Notes: generated by a model not told the origin, from the sequence alone. A stretch of 64,000 bases of DNA from Portibacter lacus (GCF_021533215.1 NZ_JAJNKA010000008.1:124001-188000); one strand, 5' to 3'. Counted from the first letter of the stretch, positions 24,464 through 33,653 are shown. A program made the numbers and translations.

Positions 24464-25393
24464 TTATTTGGGTCTAATCAATTCCATCACCTGATCTAGT
24501 TTCGGAGAGAGAATTATTTCAGTTCTTCGGTTTTTACTTTTATTCGATTCGGTATCATTCTTAGCTATTGGTTCATAGAATGCACGCCCTGAAGCTGTTA
24601 GGTGATCAGGATTAACACCTGATTGTTGCAGTAACTTAACCACTGAGGTAGCTCTTTTAGTACTAAGATCCCAGTTGAAATTAGGATCACCATCGACATC
24701 GGTGTGACCTTCTACGATAATGTCGAGGTCGTTTCGGCCTTCTAGAACTTCAGCTAGTTTTGTTAATGCATTTTTTCCTTGCTTATCTATATTGTCTGAT
24801 CCTTTAGCGAAAAGCAGTTTTTGACTAAGCGAAACATAAATCTTACCTTCTTTTTGTTCTACACTTAAGTCTGAAGGACCGAAAACAAACAATGCATTGC
24901 TAATTCTGGACTGTAAGGAATCCATTCTCGTTTTTTCGAGTTGGAGTAGACTTTCTAGTTCATTTATTCTAGCCTCACTTTCCTTAATTTCTTCTAATTT
25001 CTCATCTAGCTCTTTTTCCTTAATATCTAAGGCTTCTTGCTTTTTATTAATCTCGTTCGTTAGATTGGTTTTTTCCCGAGATGTGACGTCTATGAGTTTT
25101 AAGTTTTGATCAAGGACTTCTTTATAAGACTGGGCTATTTCGTCATAGGATTCTTGGAGACCATTGTACTTAGTATTAAGATCTAGTAAAATATCTTTGG
25201 TTTGTTCTAATTCTGTTCTAGTAGATGCAAGATCGGCTGCTGCTTTTTCTCCTTTTTTCTTTGCCAATTCAAGACTACGAATCTGGCTGCCTTGATATCT
25301 GTTCTCAGATTCTAATGCTTTATACTTCTTAGAAGAAACACAAGATGTAAGTGAAGCTAGAATTATAGAAACAAGAAATAATCTAATAAGCAT
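24464..25393 (-). CDS. OmpA-family lipoprotein with coiled coil
   Basis: 309 residues: lipoprotein signal peptide (lipobox ASLTSC, Cys 18), a long heptad-rich coiled coil (about 30-165), then an OmpA C-terminal peptidoglycan-binding domain (about 175-300) with VEGHTDVDG and NWDLSTKRATSV, which carry the residues that bind diaminopimelate. It should tether the envelope to peptidoglycan from the outer membrane. First gene of the three-gene operon, with its own promoter box at 25463-25470. Confidence 0.9.
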   Translation of the reverse strand: MLIRLFLVSIILASLTSCVSSKKYKALESENRYQGSQIRSLELAKKKGEKAAADLASTRTELEQTKDILLDLNTKYNGLQESYDEIAQSYKEVLDQNLKLIDVTSREKTNLTNEINKKQEALDIKEKELDEKLEEIKESEARINELESLLQLEKTRMDSLQSRISNALFVFGPSDLSVEQKEGKIYVSLSQKLLFAKGSDNIDKQGKNALTKLAEVLEGRNDLDIIVEGHTDVDGDPNFNWDLSTKRATSVVKLLQQSGVNPDHLTASGRAFYEPIAKNDTESNKSKNRRTEIILSPKLDQVMELIRPK

Positions 25394-25462
25394 AAAACAG
25401 TTATTGAATAAGGATGCTAAGATATAGAAATCTATTTATTAGTCTTTAACAGTTAAAAAAAA

Positions 25463-25470
25463 CAAATTTA
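25463..25470 (-). promoter_or_regulatory. -7 promoter box before the OmpA-family gene
   Basis: The minus strand reads TAAATTTG (TAnnTTTG), 69 bases before the ATG at 25393. Confidence 0.45.
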
Positions 25471-25646
25471 ATATCATCAATAGCAATGTCCTTGGTACAA
25501 ATATAAATACTAAAATAACGTTAGGATGTTTGATTTATATATCAAAAATACTTTTAATTCACTTCCGTAATTGCAAAATAAAGAATGAACTTAATTAATT
25601 TTATATTGCAGTCCGTTATGTTTTTTTAGACAAAACTAAAGTCCAT

Positions 25647-26177
25647 ATGTTTAATATTTCCCATGAAATAAAATATTTAGTCACTACTATTGCAGTTTTG
25701 CTATTATTTGCTTCATGTAAAAATTCAAGATTAAATAAATTAAGTGAAGAAGGGAAAGGTTATGTAGCGCAAATCGAAATTAGTGCTGGAGATTACATTG
25801 ACCATATCAATAAGGATACCTTAGATTATCTAACCTTCCCTTTTAATGTGGGCATCTTTGAGAATAGCAGAAAACAGGAGAAGCAAGTTTTTATTATAGG
25901 GAAGAGTATTAGACAAGGCCAAAAAATAAGTTTTAAACCTATTTCTAAATTGACCTACATAGATAGGGCAGGAGTGTCGAATGTTTTAATAGTTGCTCGA
26001 CCTACAGAACTGAAATATGTAACAGCTAAAGTGGATAATTTTTTCGAATTAATCAGTGTTCACTATGGAATTCAGAAAATGATAGAAATATGGATAACGT
26101 ATTCGAAAGGGTATGGAGAGGCGAAGGAAGTGAAGTGGGAAAATGAAGATATGGCGATAAATTATTTGACGATTTAA
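25647..26177 (+). CDS. Inorganic pyrophosphatase-like lipoprotein lacking catalytic residues
   Basis: 176 residues with a lipoprotein signal (lipobox LFASC, Cys 24). From residue 40 it follows the order of a family I inorganic pyrophosphatase: AQIEISAGDY (IEIPxG strand), FPFNVGIF (64-71, for YPxNYGFI), VFIIGKSIRQGQKISFKPISKL (81-102, for DVLVxxxxxxG and the PIG strand), IDRAGVSNVLIVARP (105-119, for DxxExDxKIIAVP) and WITYSKGYGEAKEVKWENEDMA at the end. The acidic residues that hold metal (DxxxxD and D-x4-D-x4) are replaced (for example KQEKQ at 76-80, RAGVSN at 107-112). So it is probably not a pyrophosphatase; a binding or structural role is possible. The homology is my reading by eye. Confidence 0.5.
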   Translation: MFNISHEIKYLVTTIAVLLLFASCKNSRLNKLSEEGKGYVAQIEISAGDYIDHINKDTLDYLTFPFNVGIFENSRKQEKQVFIIGKSIRQGQKISFKPISKLTYIDRAGVSNVLIVARPTELKYVTAKVDNFFELISVHYGIQKMIEIWITYSKGYGEAKEVKWENEDMAINYLTI

Positions 26178-26221
26178 CAATTTAGGAAAAATCTTGTTAA
26201 GTGTCAGATTAATAAATATAA

Positions 26222-27412
26222 ATGCACGAGAAAATTATTGTAGATGATGAAATTTCATTTGTAGAGTATGCTCATATAGATGAAATTATTGCAGAGTGGA
26301 ATTTAATAACCAAAGACCTATCTGTTTTTTATAGTCCGGATTTTTTGCGGAGTGTAGAAAATGCACCACCTAGTGGATTGGAGAATCGATATTTATTAAT
26401 TTATAAGAATGATGTACATATAGGTGTAGTTAATTGTCAGCTTACATCATTTAATGCGCGAGAGAGTATAAAATTCAAAGATCAGCCAGGATTTGTTAAT
26501 CGAAGCGGAAACGCAATTAAAAGAGGTGTTTCGAGTTTGATTAAATTCGAAGGTTTGGTTTGTGGTTCTGTGTTGTTAACTGGGATGTATGCTTATCATT
26601 TTGTAGACATAAATGATCACAAGGAGCAATTTTTAAGAGCTGAACAGATTGTTGAAAAATATAGACTTCACCTGAATGAGCATGGCAAAAATATCAAAGT
26701 AATTTTTTTAAAAGATTATTATGCAGATAAGCAATTAGAAAAGCATAACATTTCAGTTAAAGAGACGCGATATAAAGAATTTTCAGTGCAACCCAATATG
26801 ATCCTACATCTGAAGCCAGAGTGGAAATGCTATGAAGATTATCTGGCCGCATTCCAGTCGAAATATAGGGTGAGAGCGAAGCGGGCAAGGAAGAAAATGG
26901 AAGGGATCGAATGCGTAGAGTTAGATTATGCAGGAATTATCAAACACAATGCTGAAATCTTTAAACTTTACCATAATATAGTTGATAATATTAATTTCAA
27001 TTTGTTCCTCTTAGACGAGCATTATTTTGCTGAGTTAAAGAAGAATCTTAAGAATAAATTCAGGCTTTTCGCCTATTTTAAAAATGAAAAAATGGTTGCC
27101 TTTTATACCTGTATTGATAACCTAACTGAAATGAATGCTCATTTTTTAGGTTATGATCCAGATGAAAATAGGGAGCACCAGTTATACCTGAATAGCCTTT
27201 ACGATATGGTAGCGCTTTCAGTAGAATATAATTTCGAGACGATTAATTATTCTAGAACAGCGATGGAAATTAAGAGTTCCATGGGAGCTGAGCCATATGA
27301 CATGTATTGTTATCTAACTCATCAGAATTTCTTCATTAATGAAATCGTTGCTAAGATTGTCGGTGCACTTAATCCAACGGAAGAATGGGTGCAACGAAAA
27401 CCATTTAAATAG
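26222..27412 (+). CDS. FemAB/GNAT-like acyltransferase (peptidogalycan-type)
   Basis: 396 residues, cytoplasmic. The layout matches the COG3146/FemAB-related acyltransferase-like family of Bacteroidota: a first domain with the segment RYLLIYKNDVHIGVVNCQL (about 60-78), then YLAAFQSKYRVRAKRARKK (about 209-227), and a second GNAT-like half with FRLFAYFKNEKMVAFYTCID (about 280-299). The substrate is unknown; family names referring to peptidoglycan are not backed by biochemistry that I know of. It converges with the anti-sigma gene and the two overlap by 8 bases at their 3' ends. Confidence 0.7.
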   Translation: MHEKIIVDDEISFVEYAHIDEIIAEWNLITKDLSVFYSPDFLRSVENAPPSGLENRYLLIYKNDVHIGVVNCQLTSFNARESIKFKDQPGFVNRSGNAIKRGVSSLIKFEGLVCGSVLLTGMYAYHFVDINDHKEQFLRAEQIVEKYRLHLNEHGKNIKVIFLKDYYADKQLEKHNISVKETRYKEFSVQPNMILHLKPEWKCYEDYLAAFQSKYRVRAKRARKKMEGIECVELDYAGIIKHNAEIFKLYHNIVDNINFNLFLLDEHYFAELKKNLKNKFRLFAYFKNEKMVAFYTCIDNLTEMNAHFLGYDPDENREHQLYLNSLYDMVALSVEYNFETINYSRTAMEIKSSMGAEPYDMYCYLTHQNFFINEIVAKIVGALNPTEEWVQRKPFK

Positions 27413-27998
27413 ATTTTAGACGGTTAAAAGTAAAGTTTTGATACTCTGGCAAAAAGTTAGAATCTATTAATTTCAACCCATTCTGTTCTAAATTCAGCGT
27501 TAAGTTATAATGTTTAGAAGCAAAATAAAGCGTTTGGTCTTCTTTATGATCTAACACGAAAGTAGGGAATTCTGCATAGCTGAATTCTAAGTAATAAGTG
27601 TAATCTTTGATATAGATGTCTATAGAAATCTCACCATCTTGTGCTACATAGTTGCCCGCCATCTGAATAGGAATCTTAGGACCGAACTGGTCATTATATG
27701 CTTTTCTGATTTCATCAAAGCTCGCCATATTAAATAAACCTTCTTGGTCATTACTTAGATCTTCTAAAACATAAGAAGAAAAGCCTTCATTCGAAGCGAA
27801 TAAGTGAGGATTGTGATCATTAATAATCAAATTAAAATACGATATCGCTGCAATCAGAGCAACAAACATCGCTGCAAGAGAAGCAATTCTGTACAACTTG
27901 ATTTTCTTAGCACTTTTCCTCTGCTCTAGCTTATTTTCAATACTGTTCCAGAGCTTATTGTCTGGTGTTTCTTCAAATATTTTATTTATATCTTTCAT
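27405..27998 (-). CDS. Putative anti-sigma factor, single-pass membrane protein
   Basis: 197 residues from the ATG at 27998 (a start at 28016 adds six residues). A short cytoplasmic region (about 1-38, INKIFEETPDNKLWNSIENKLEQ, the usual anti-sigma W-x3-E pattern) precedes one transmembrane helix (about 41-62, ASLAAMFVALIAAISYF) and a periplasmic domain of about 130 residues, beta-rich at its end. The start overlaps the last 17 bases of the ECF sigma gene, as expected for a translationally coupled sigma/anti-sigma pair. The periplasmic domain matches no family I know. Confidence 0.7.
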   Translation of the reverse strand: MKDINKIFEETPDNKLWNSIENKLEQRKSAKKIKLYRIASLAAMFVALIAAISYFNLIINDHNPHLFASNEGFSSYVLEDLSNDQEGLFNMASFDEIRKAYNDQFGPKIPIQMAGNYVAQDGEISIDIYIKDYTYYLEFSYAEFPTFVLDHKEDQTLYFASKHYNLTLNLEQNGLKLIDSNFLPEYQNFTFNRLKSI

Positions 27999-28575
27999 TA
28001 TAAGATGCCTTTTCATCTAAGTCTTTTTTTTTGATAAATTCTCGCATTTTCTTTTTGGCAAGAATAAGTTGAGACTTCGATGTATTTATACTAATGCCTA
28101 ACATTTCTCCAATTTCTCGATGTTTATAACCTTCGATTACATACAAATTGAAGACTGTGCGATATCCTTCAGGGAGTTCCATAATGATATCTTTAATATC
28201 TTCTTCTGCTAATTGGTCAAGAATTACGGGATCTTGAGAATCATTTACTTGTGACCATTCAACGGTAAGATTAAGTTTTTTGTGCTTTCTAATATGCATT
28301 AATGATTCATTAACCATAATACGTTTCATCCAGCCTTCGAAGCTACCGTCACCTTTGTATTTATGAATGTTGTCAAATATTTTGAACATTCCATGAATAA
28401 AAACATCTTCAGCATCAGCCGTATTCTTTAGATATCTTCTGCAGATACCAAATAGAATAGGGCTGTAGAAATCGTAAAGTGCCTTTTGGGCTTTCCGATT
28501 TCCTGCTTTACAAAGTTTTATGTTTTTCTCCAAGTCCAAATTGTCGTGATCTTGTGTTCTTTTATAAAGATGCAA
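27982..28575 (-). CDS. ECF-type RNA polymerase sigma-70 factor
   Basis: 197 residues. Region 2 is at about 30-95 (YDFYSPILFGICRRYLKNTADAEDVFIHGMFKIF, GSFEGWMKRIMVNESL) and region 4 at about 125-180 (LPEGYRTVFNLYVIEGYKHREIGEMLGISINTSKSQL). The start is TTG: TTG codons are the only usual initiators before region 2 (positions 1, 13 and 15 of this frame), so the exact one is uncertain. The upstream minus strand reads AAAATTTG, one base from the -7 consensus, across the first TTG, which would favour a downstream TTG. The anti-sigma gene follows, overlapping. Confidence 0.88.
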   Translation of the reverse strand: MHLYKRTQDHDNLDLEKNIKLCKAGNRKAQKALYDFYSPILFGICRRYLKNTADAEDVFIHGMFKIFDNIHKYKGDGSFEGWMKRIMVNESLMHIRKHKKLNLTVEWSQVNDSQDPVILDQLAEEDIKDIIMELPEGYRTVFNLYVIEGYKHREIGEMLGISINTSKSQLILAKKKMREFIKKKDLDEKASYNERYK

Positions 28576-28643
28576 ATTTTCACATAAAAGGTGTGTTTGT
28601 GTTATAATTTCATGGATTTAAAATAATAAGCAATTTTAATTTA

Positions 28644-28651
28644 TAAATTTG
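28644..28651 (+). promoter_or_regulatory. -7 promoter box before lysA
   Basis: TAAATTTG matches TAnnTTTG, 21 bases before the ATG at 28673. It overlaps an in-frame TTG at 28649, which therefore cannot be the true start. Confidence 0.55.
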
Positions 28652-28672
28652 TCGCCTTTAATAATTGACAAT

Positions 28673-29902
28673 ATGGAGCTTAAAGACGGAAAATTTTATT
28701 TGACTGGAGGAGTAGACCCTTTAGAAATTGCTGAACAATACGGATTGCCCGTATATATTTATGATTCAGCAATCATCAAAAAACAGATTGATAGATTCAA
28801 TAATGCATTTTCAGTAAAGAAGATGAAGTTGAATTATGCATGTAAAGCATTGACGAATATAAATATTCTGAAGTTGATGAAGAAGTGGGGAATGGGACTG
28901 GATGCGGTTTCTATTCAAGAAGTAAGACTTGGTCTGCATGCTGGTTTCAAACCTAAAGAAATATTGTACACTCCTAATTGTGTTTCGCTGGAAGAATTGT
29001 CTCTAGCGGTAGAATTAGGGGTTAAGATAAATATAGATAACCTTTCGATTTTGGAACAGTTCGGAGATCATTACCCGAATTATCCACTATGTATTCGATT
29101 GAATCCTCATGTTATGGCGGGAGGAAACTCTAAGATTAGCACAGGACATATTGATTCTAAATTTGGTATTTCGATTCATCAGTTGCCTCATGTTCATAGA
29201 ATTATAGAGACGTATGGGCTGAATATAGAAGGGCTTCACATGCATACTGGAAGTGAGATTTTAGATACAGAAGTTTACTTACGTGTAGCCGATATTTTAT
29301 TGAACACAGCTAAAGATTTCAAAGATTTACAATTTATAGATTTTGGATCTGGGTTTAAAGTTTCGTACAAGAATGATGGAATAGAAACCGACATGGAAGA
29401 TCTCGGGGAGCAATTGAGTACAAAGTTTAATGAGTTCTGTAAAGATTATGGAAGATCGTTAACGTTGATTTTTGAACCAGGTAAGTTTCTAGTAAGTGAA
29501 TCAGGCTATTTTTTAACTAAGGTTAATGTTGTTAAGCAAACGACTTCCAATGTATTTGCAGGAGTGGATTCTGGTCTGAATCACTTAATTAGACCTATGT
29601 TTTATAATGCATACCATAATATTACTAATATCTCAAAAGCAGAAGGCAGGAAAAGGATTTATACGGTCGTAGGATACATCTGTGAAACCGATACCTTCGG
29701 TGTTAATCGAAAAATGACAGAAATTTCAGAAGGTGATGTTTTGTGTTTTCATAATGCCGGAGCTTATTGCTATATGATGTCATCTAATTATAATTCGAGA
29801 TATAGACCTGCTGAAGTTTTGGTTCATGAAGGAAAGCATCATTTGATTAGGGAAAGAGAGACAATGGATGATATCTTAAAAGGACAAATAAGCGTGCTAT
29901 AA
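28673..29902 (+). CDS. lysA: Diaminopimelate decarboxylase
   Basis: 409 residues from the ATG at 28673; a longer TTG start is excluded because it lies in the promoter box. PLP-dependent fold III alanine-racemase-type barrel: LNYACKALTN (about 46-55) holds the PLP lysine, LHMHTGSEI the phosphate-proximal His/Gly, IDFGSGF the glycine-rich loop, and VGYICETDTFG (about 338-348) the catalytic Cys region. It converts meso-diaminopimelate to lysine and CO2 in the last step of lysine synthesis. Its 3' end overlaps the convergent GNAT gene by 6 bases. Other PLP decarboxylases of the fold are possible but the motifs and length favour LysA. Confidence 0.9.
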   Translation: MELKDGKFYLTGGVDPLEIAEQYGLPVYIYDSAIIKKQIDRFNNAFSVKKMKLNYACKALTNINILKLMKKWGMGLDAVSIQEVRLGLHAGFKPKEILYTPNCVSLEELSLAVELGVKINIDNLSILEQFGDHYPNYPLCIRLNPHVMAGGNSKISTGHIDSKFGISIHQLPHVHRIIETYGLNIEGLHMHTGSEILDTEVYLRVADILLNTAKDFKDLQFIDFGSGFKVSYKNDGIETDMEDLGEQLSTKFNEFCKDYGRSLTLIFEPGKFLVSESGYFLTKVNVVKQTTSNVFAGVDSGLNHLIRPMFYNAYHNITNISKAEGRKRIYTVVGYICETDTFGVNRKMTEISEGDVLCFHNAGAYCYMMSSNYNSRYRPAEVLVHEGKHHLIRERETMDDILKGQISVL

Positions 29903-30874
29903 CTTCTTAAGCATTATTAAGTTGTTATCCTCTCTTCTTACGGGTAGAAATCCATTTCGAGTATAGGCTCTTTTGGCTGGATTGTTATTGTGTACATATA
30001 ATGAAACGGCTGTTTCGCCATTGTGCTTAAGTCTGGAAAAAAGATGATCCATTAGGAGCTGGCCCAATCCGCGACCACGGTATTCGTAGAATACGGCTAA
30101 GCCCATTTCAGGAACGTTATCATCTACATAACCATATCCTTGATTATAATATGGTAATTTCCTGCACCAAATTGCGCCGATATCTTTGTCTTCGTAACGA
30201 ACGATGAAGCCGATTTCTTTTTTACTGTCCCAGTTTTCGTAGTAGCGAGCGATTTCCTTTTGCTGAAGAATCTTCTCTCTGTCGAATAGTTTTCCTTCTT
30301 TATATATGGATTGATAGACCATTTCTTTTAGGAATTCAATGTTAGAAGTTCTTAAGGGTCTTATGGTGATGTCTTTAAGAGGATAGCGTCTTATGAATGT
30401 AATATCGATGTGTTGATTTTCAGTGCCTTGATCTTTGATAACATGCTGTGGAACCTTATTAATAGTATAAGGAATGAAGTGGAATTTGGTATAAAATTTA
30501 ATACCTCGACCGTTCTTCTCGTAACAAGTTAGGACGATATTTGCAAAACTGTGTTGAGCGGTTGAAATAAAATAATCCAATAGATCTTTAGCAATCCCTT
30601 GTCCGACATATTCCTTTCTTACTGACATGTAAGCAATCTTAATTGTACGACCTATTTCAGTGAAATCATTAATGACTTGAGCGAAAATTGCCCCTGATAA
30701 TCGGTTGTCGGTAAAATGGAATAAAGAGAAGTCTTTATAATCAGCGAATGATTTTTCTATTTTTTCGAAAATCGAATTTGACTTTGTCTGGTCAACAAAT
30801 TGAATTTCCTGCAATAATTCCTTGATTGCAACACTGTGGTTTAAAAAATCATGCTTAGTTATTCCTTCTATCAT
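29897..30874 (-). CDS. Tandem GNAT N-acetyltransferase
   Basis: 325 residues made of two GNAT domains. The first (about 1-150) has the acetyl-CoA loop SVRKEYVGQGIAKDLLDYF (Q/RxxGxG/A); the second (about 165-325) has FYEYRGRGLGQLLMDHLF and ends with NNPAKRAYTRNGF, the classical terminal strand-helix. Substrate unknown. Its start overlaps by one base the stop of the upstream beta-lactamase-like gene, so the two are translationally coupled. Confidence 0.85.
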   Translation of the reverse strand: MIEGITKHDFLNHSVAIKELLQEIQFVDQTKSNSIFEKIEKSFADYKDFSLFHFTDNRLSGAIFAQVINDFTEIGRTIKIAYMSVRKEYVGQGIAKDLLDYFISTAQHSFANIVLTCYEKNGRGIKFYTKFHFIPYTINKVPQHVIKDQGTENQHIDITFIRRYPLKDITIRPLRTSNIEFLKEMVYQSIYKEGKLFDREKILQQKEIARYYENWDSKKEIGFIVRYEDKDIGAIWCRKLPYYNQGYGYVDDNVPEMGLAVFYEYRGRGLGQLLMDHLFSRLKHNGETAVSLYVHNNNPAKRAYTRNGFLPVRREDNNLIMLKKL

Positions 30875-32133
30875 TAATCATCGATTGCTGAAAATACTAA
30901 TTGGCGAAATTTCCAGCTAGTTTGATCTCCTGTGTTTCCTTGAGTTTGTTTCATAAGAACGCCAATCACTTCTTCCTTAGGATCTGCAAAATATTGAGTA
31001 TTAAAGTAACCACCCCAATCGAAAGTTCCGATTCCTCCACTTCCACCTTTCTTTAATCCGACCTCATCAATAACTCCAAAGGCAAGTCCATAATGTCTGC
31101 CAGTTCCAGCCCATAGATCGCTCGATTGATTTTGCATCATCATGTTTATTGTTGTTCTACTTAATATACGAACGCCATTACTTTTGCCATTGTTCAGATA
31201 CATTTGTAAAAACTTAGCATAGTCTTCTGCAGTACTGGAAAGTCCAGCACCACCTGAGAAAAATGTTTTAGCGCCTTTAATTGGATAATCTGGATCATAG
31301 AATGTAGTCGGGAAATTTTCCCACGTACCATTATTTTTATGTTGGATAGCAACCAGTCTATCTTTTTTCGAATCTGGGATATAAAAATATGTGTCTTGCA
31401 TATCTAATGGTTCGAAAATACGAGTGCGCATAAATTCATCTACGGGCATTCCTGAAATGATCTCTATAAAATAAGCAAGAACATCTAGTCCTTCGCTGTA
31501 AGTATATTTTTCACCTGGATTATGGTGAAGAGGTAATTGTGCCAATTTTAGCACGCTTTCTTTAATGGTAATATTCTTAGTGGTAAATAAATCAGTGATT
31601 CCAGTTTTTTTGTAAATCATCTTCATTCTCTCATCGCCATCTATGATTCCATAACCTAAGCCTGATTGATGAGTGAGCAAGTCTCTAATGGTTATTTCTC
31701 TTTTCGCCGGAGTAGAGGTGTATGTTGTATCGTTGTAATGAAATGATTTTAAAACTTTAGGATTTTTAAATTCTGGTATGTATTTAGAAATAGGATCGTC
31801 TAATTTGAATTTTGCTTCTTCCCAAAGCATCATTACAGCGGTAGAAGTGATCGCTTTGGTTTGAGAAGCAATTCTGAAAATAGCATCCTTTTTTAAGGGT
31901 TTTCCTTCAGCGTCGGCATTTCCAAATGATTCTAGATAGACGATTTTGCCATTTCTTGAAATTAAGGCAACTGCTCCAGGAATATGCTGATTTTCAATTT
32001 CTGAAGTAAGCATGTTTGTAATTCGTTCCAATCTTTCAGTAGAGAAACCTTCCGTCTTGCTTGCTTTAGAAGCAGATTGAGATGTTAAGCTAATTGGGAA
32101 TAAAAGCAGTAAAAAATAAATGTATCGTGTCAT
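30874..32133 (-). CDS. Class C beta-lactamase-like serine hydrolase
   Basis: 419 residues with a signal peptide (about 1-19). Catalytic SxxK is SQTK at 90-93, and YSEG (about 207-210) occupies the YxN position but with Glu instead of Asn. The region GGSGGIGTFDWGGYFNT near 380 replaces the KTG strand. This is the esterase/D-alanyl-peptidase-like branch of the family (serine hydrolase domain, PF00144), usually periplasmic, with substrates ranging from cell-wall peptides to small esters. Actual antibiotic hydrolysis is not implied. Coupled to the downstream GNAT gene. Confidence 0.87.
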   Translation of the reverse strand: MTRYIYFLLLLFPISLTSQSASKASKTEGFSTERLERITNMLTSEIENQHIPGAVALISRNGKIVYLESFGNADAEGKPLKKDAIFRIASQTKAITSTAVMMLWEEAKFKLDDPISKYIPEFKNPKVLKSFHYNDTTYTSTPAKREITIRDLLTHQSGLGYGIIDGDERMKMIYKKTGITDLFTTKNITIKESVLKLAQLPLHHNPGEKYTYSEGLDVLAYFIEIISGMPVDEFMRTRIFEPLDMQDTYFYIPDSKKDRLVAIQHKNNGTWENFPTTFYDPDYPIKGAKTFFSGGAGLSSTAEDYAKFLQMYLNNGKSNGVRILSRTTINMMMQNQSSDLWAGTGRHYGLAFGVIDEVGLKKGGSGGIGTFDWGGYFNTQYFADPKEEVIGVLMKQTQGNTGDQTSWKFRQLVFSAIDD

Positions 32134-32221
32134 TGTTGAGAATTCAGAATTTTAAGATATGATTTTATCTTAGTTTTTTCTGGATTTCTTTGTCAAAAGT
32201 CATTTTAGGGAGTTGCTAAAA

Positions 32222-32869
32222 TCAAATTCTTTGCATTATTCCAAAATTATAAGAAAGACTTCTATTCTTAGAGGTGTTTAGTTTCTCGGCATCAGGAAAA
32301 CCTCTATAATGTTCGATTGAGATCACAAAAGTATTCAAACCAGCATTGATATTGAGACCTGCACCTAGAGCAATACCATGATCAATTTTTCTGATGGTAT
32401 TATTGTCAGTAATATCTGTAAAGTTGAAAGATGGATCATTTATGAAATTCACTTCAATTTTTTCTTCTGCCTTTAGTAAGATATTCCCACTGTATCCCAA
32501 TTTTACAAAAGGAGTAATTCTGTTTTTCATAAAGGGATATTTAAAAGCTAAATAGACTGGCAATTCTGCATAGCTTAATAATAAATCAGAATCTCCTGAG
32601 AAATTGATAAATCCAGGCATACATGCTGCTCCTCGACGTACGAAAGCAGGCGATACTTCTAATGCAAAAGAGTTGTTTAAATCATAGTTGATCAGCATTC
32701 CAATATTAAATCCTTCTACATCTATTTCTGCATCTTGAGGAAGATCTACGTCTCCATATTCTTGAAAAGAATTGGTGTAACCTCCTTTAAAGCCTATAGA
32801 TAATTGACTATGAATTGCTTGAATGGATAAAATACTGATGATAATTAAAAATCCGAGCTTGTGTTTCAT
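32222..32869 (-). CDS. Porin-family outer-membrane beta-barrel protein
   Basis: 215 residues with a signal peptide (about 1-21, ending AIHSQ). Strands typical of the PorT/OMP_b-brl_2 group are visible: LSIGFKGGYTNSF, EGFNIGMLINYDL, ALEVSPAFVRRGA, YLAFKYPFMKNRITPFVKLGYS and GIALGAGLNI. It should be an 8-strand barrel. Two residual Cys-free termini and no catalytic motif; probably structural or a small pore. Same strand as the neighbouring outer-membrane gene, 47 bases away. Confidence 0.75.
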   Translation of the reverse strand: MKHKLGFLIIISILSIQAIHSQLSIGFKGGYTNSFQEYGDVDLPQDAEIDVEGFNIGMLINYDLNNSFALEVSPAFVRRGAACMPGFINFSGDSDLLLSYAELPVYLAFKYPFMKNRITPFVKLGYSGNILLKAEEKIEVNFINDPSFNFTDITDNNTIRKIDHGIALGAGLNINAGLNTFVISIEHYRGFPDAEKLNTSKNRSLSYNFGIMQRI

Positions 32870-32916
32870 GATGTTTTCTTTACATGGGTAGACGTAAAGA
32901 AAACGTAAAGGGTTGG

Positions 32917-33639
32917 TTAATAGTATATTGTTTGACCTTTTTCAAAAGTGTAAATTGGCATTAAGTAAGTTGCTTTAATACCGAAAAATAAATCGATTCT
33001 ACGCTCCGGAGTGCCTGTTGGTAATAGTTTATATCGGTGTTCTTTTGTGAAAAATTGACCAAATTGAAATCCAAATATAAAACCTGCTCTATTATTGTTG
33101 TAATTGTATTGATATTGAATGTTTTCTTCTAATCCAAATCCACTTGTGAATCGATCGAAATAATGACCGGAATCTCCGATGATTTGGGGAATGGATTGAG
33201 AATCATCGACTAACTTGACAAAGTGAGTTATATAGCTTGTCCCAAGACCGATTCTTAGATACTGCTTTTTTATACTTATTAATTTGTCAATACCTATACC
33301 TATGTCATATCCTCGTTGCCGTCCGAAAACATCTGCATAAAAACCATTGACTCCAATAAGAAATCCGTCCGATGTTCTTAATGAAGCTAGCACATCTTCG
33401 CGAACATTTTGATTAATTCTTAAGCCAGCTTTAATGTAATAGGCTAGTAATGAAGGACTGGCATATTCTAATTTGAATTCAAATTTATTATTTGCACCAT
33501 ATCGATCGGCTAAATCAGCACCAGGTATTTCTATTAAGAAAGAAGTTTGCAAATTGAAATTATGCATTGGCTCATTCTGGCCTAAAAGCCAAAAGGAGAA
33601 GAATAGGAATGTTAAAAGCGATAATAGTTTATATTGCAT
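32917..33639 (-). CDS. Putative outer-membrane protein
   Basis: 240 residues from the ATG at 33639, which starts the signal peptide MQYKLLSLLTFLFFSFWLLGQ. A TTG three codons upstream overlaps the -7 box and is unlikely. The mature part is beta-rich (NFNLQTSFLIEIPG, FEFKLEYASPSLLAYYIKAGLRI, LRIGLGTSYITHFV, RAGFIFGFQFGQFF, LFFGIKATYLMPIYTF), fitting an outer-membrane barrel. Not assigned to a named family. The predicted -7 box is only 6 bases from the ATG. Confidence 0.65.
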   Translation of the reverse strand: MQYKLLSLLTFLFFSFWLLGQNEPMHNFNLQTSFLIEIPGADLADRYGANNKFEFKLEYASPSLLAYYIKAGLRINQNVREDVLASLRTSDGFLIGVNGFYADVFGRQRGYDIGIGIDKLISIKKQYLRIGLGTSYITHFVKLVDDSQSIPQIIGDSGHYFDRFTSGFGLEENIQYQYNYNNNRAGFIFGFQFGQFFTKEHRYKLLPTGTPERRIDLFFGIKATYLMPIYTFEKGQTIYY

Positions 33640-33645
33640 GTGTTG

Positions 33646-33653
33646 CAAAAGTA
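33646..33653 (-). promoter_or_regulatory. -7 promoter box, 6 bases before an outer-membrane protein gene
   Basis: The minus strand reads TACTTTTG, matching TAnnTTTG, ending 6 bases before the ATG at 33639. This predicts a leaderless or nearly leaderless mRNA. Confidence 0.5.

Noticed and set aside
28649-28672. TTG start for lysA
   Set aside because: The TTG is part of the -7 box TAAATTTG; the ATG at 28673 fits family length.
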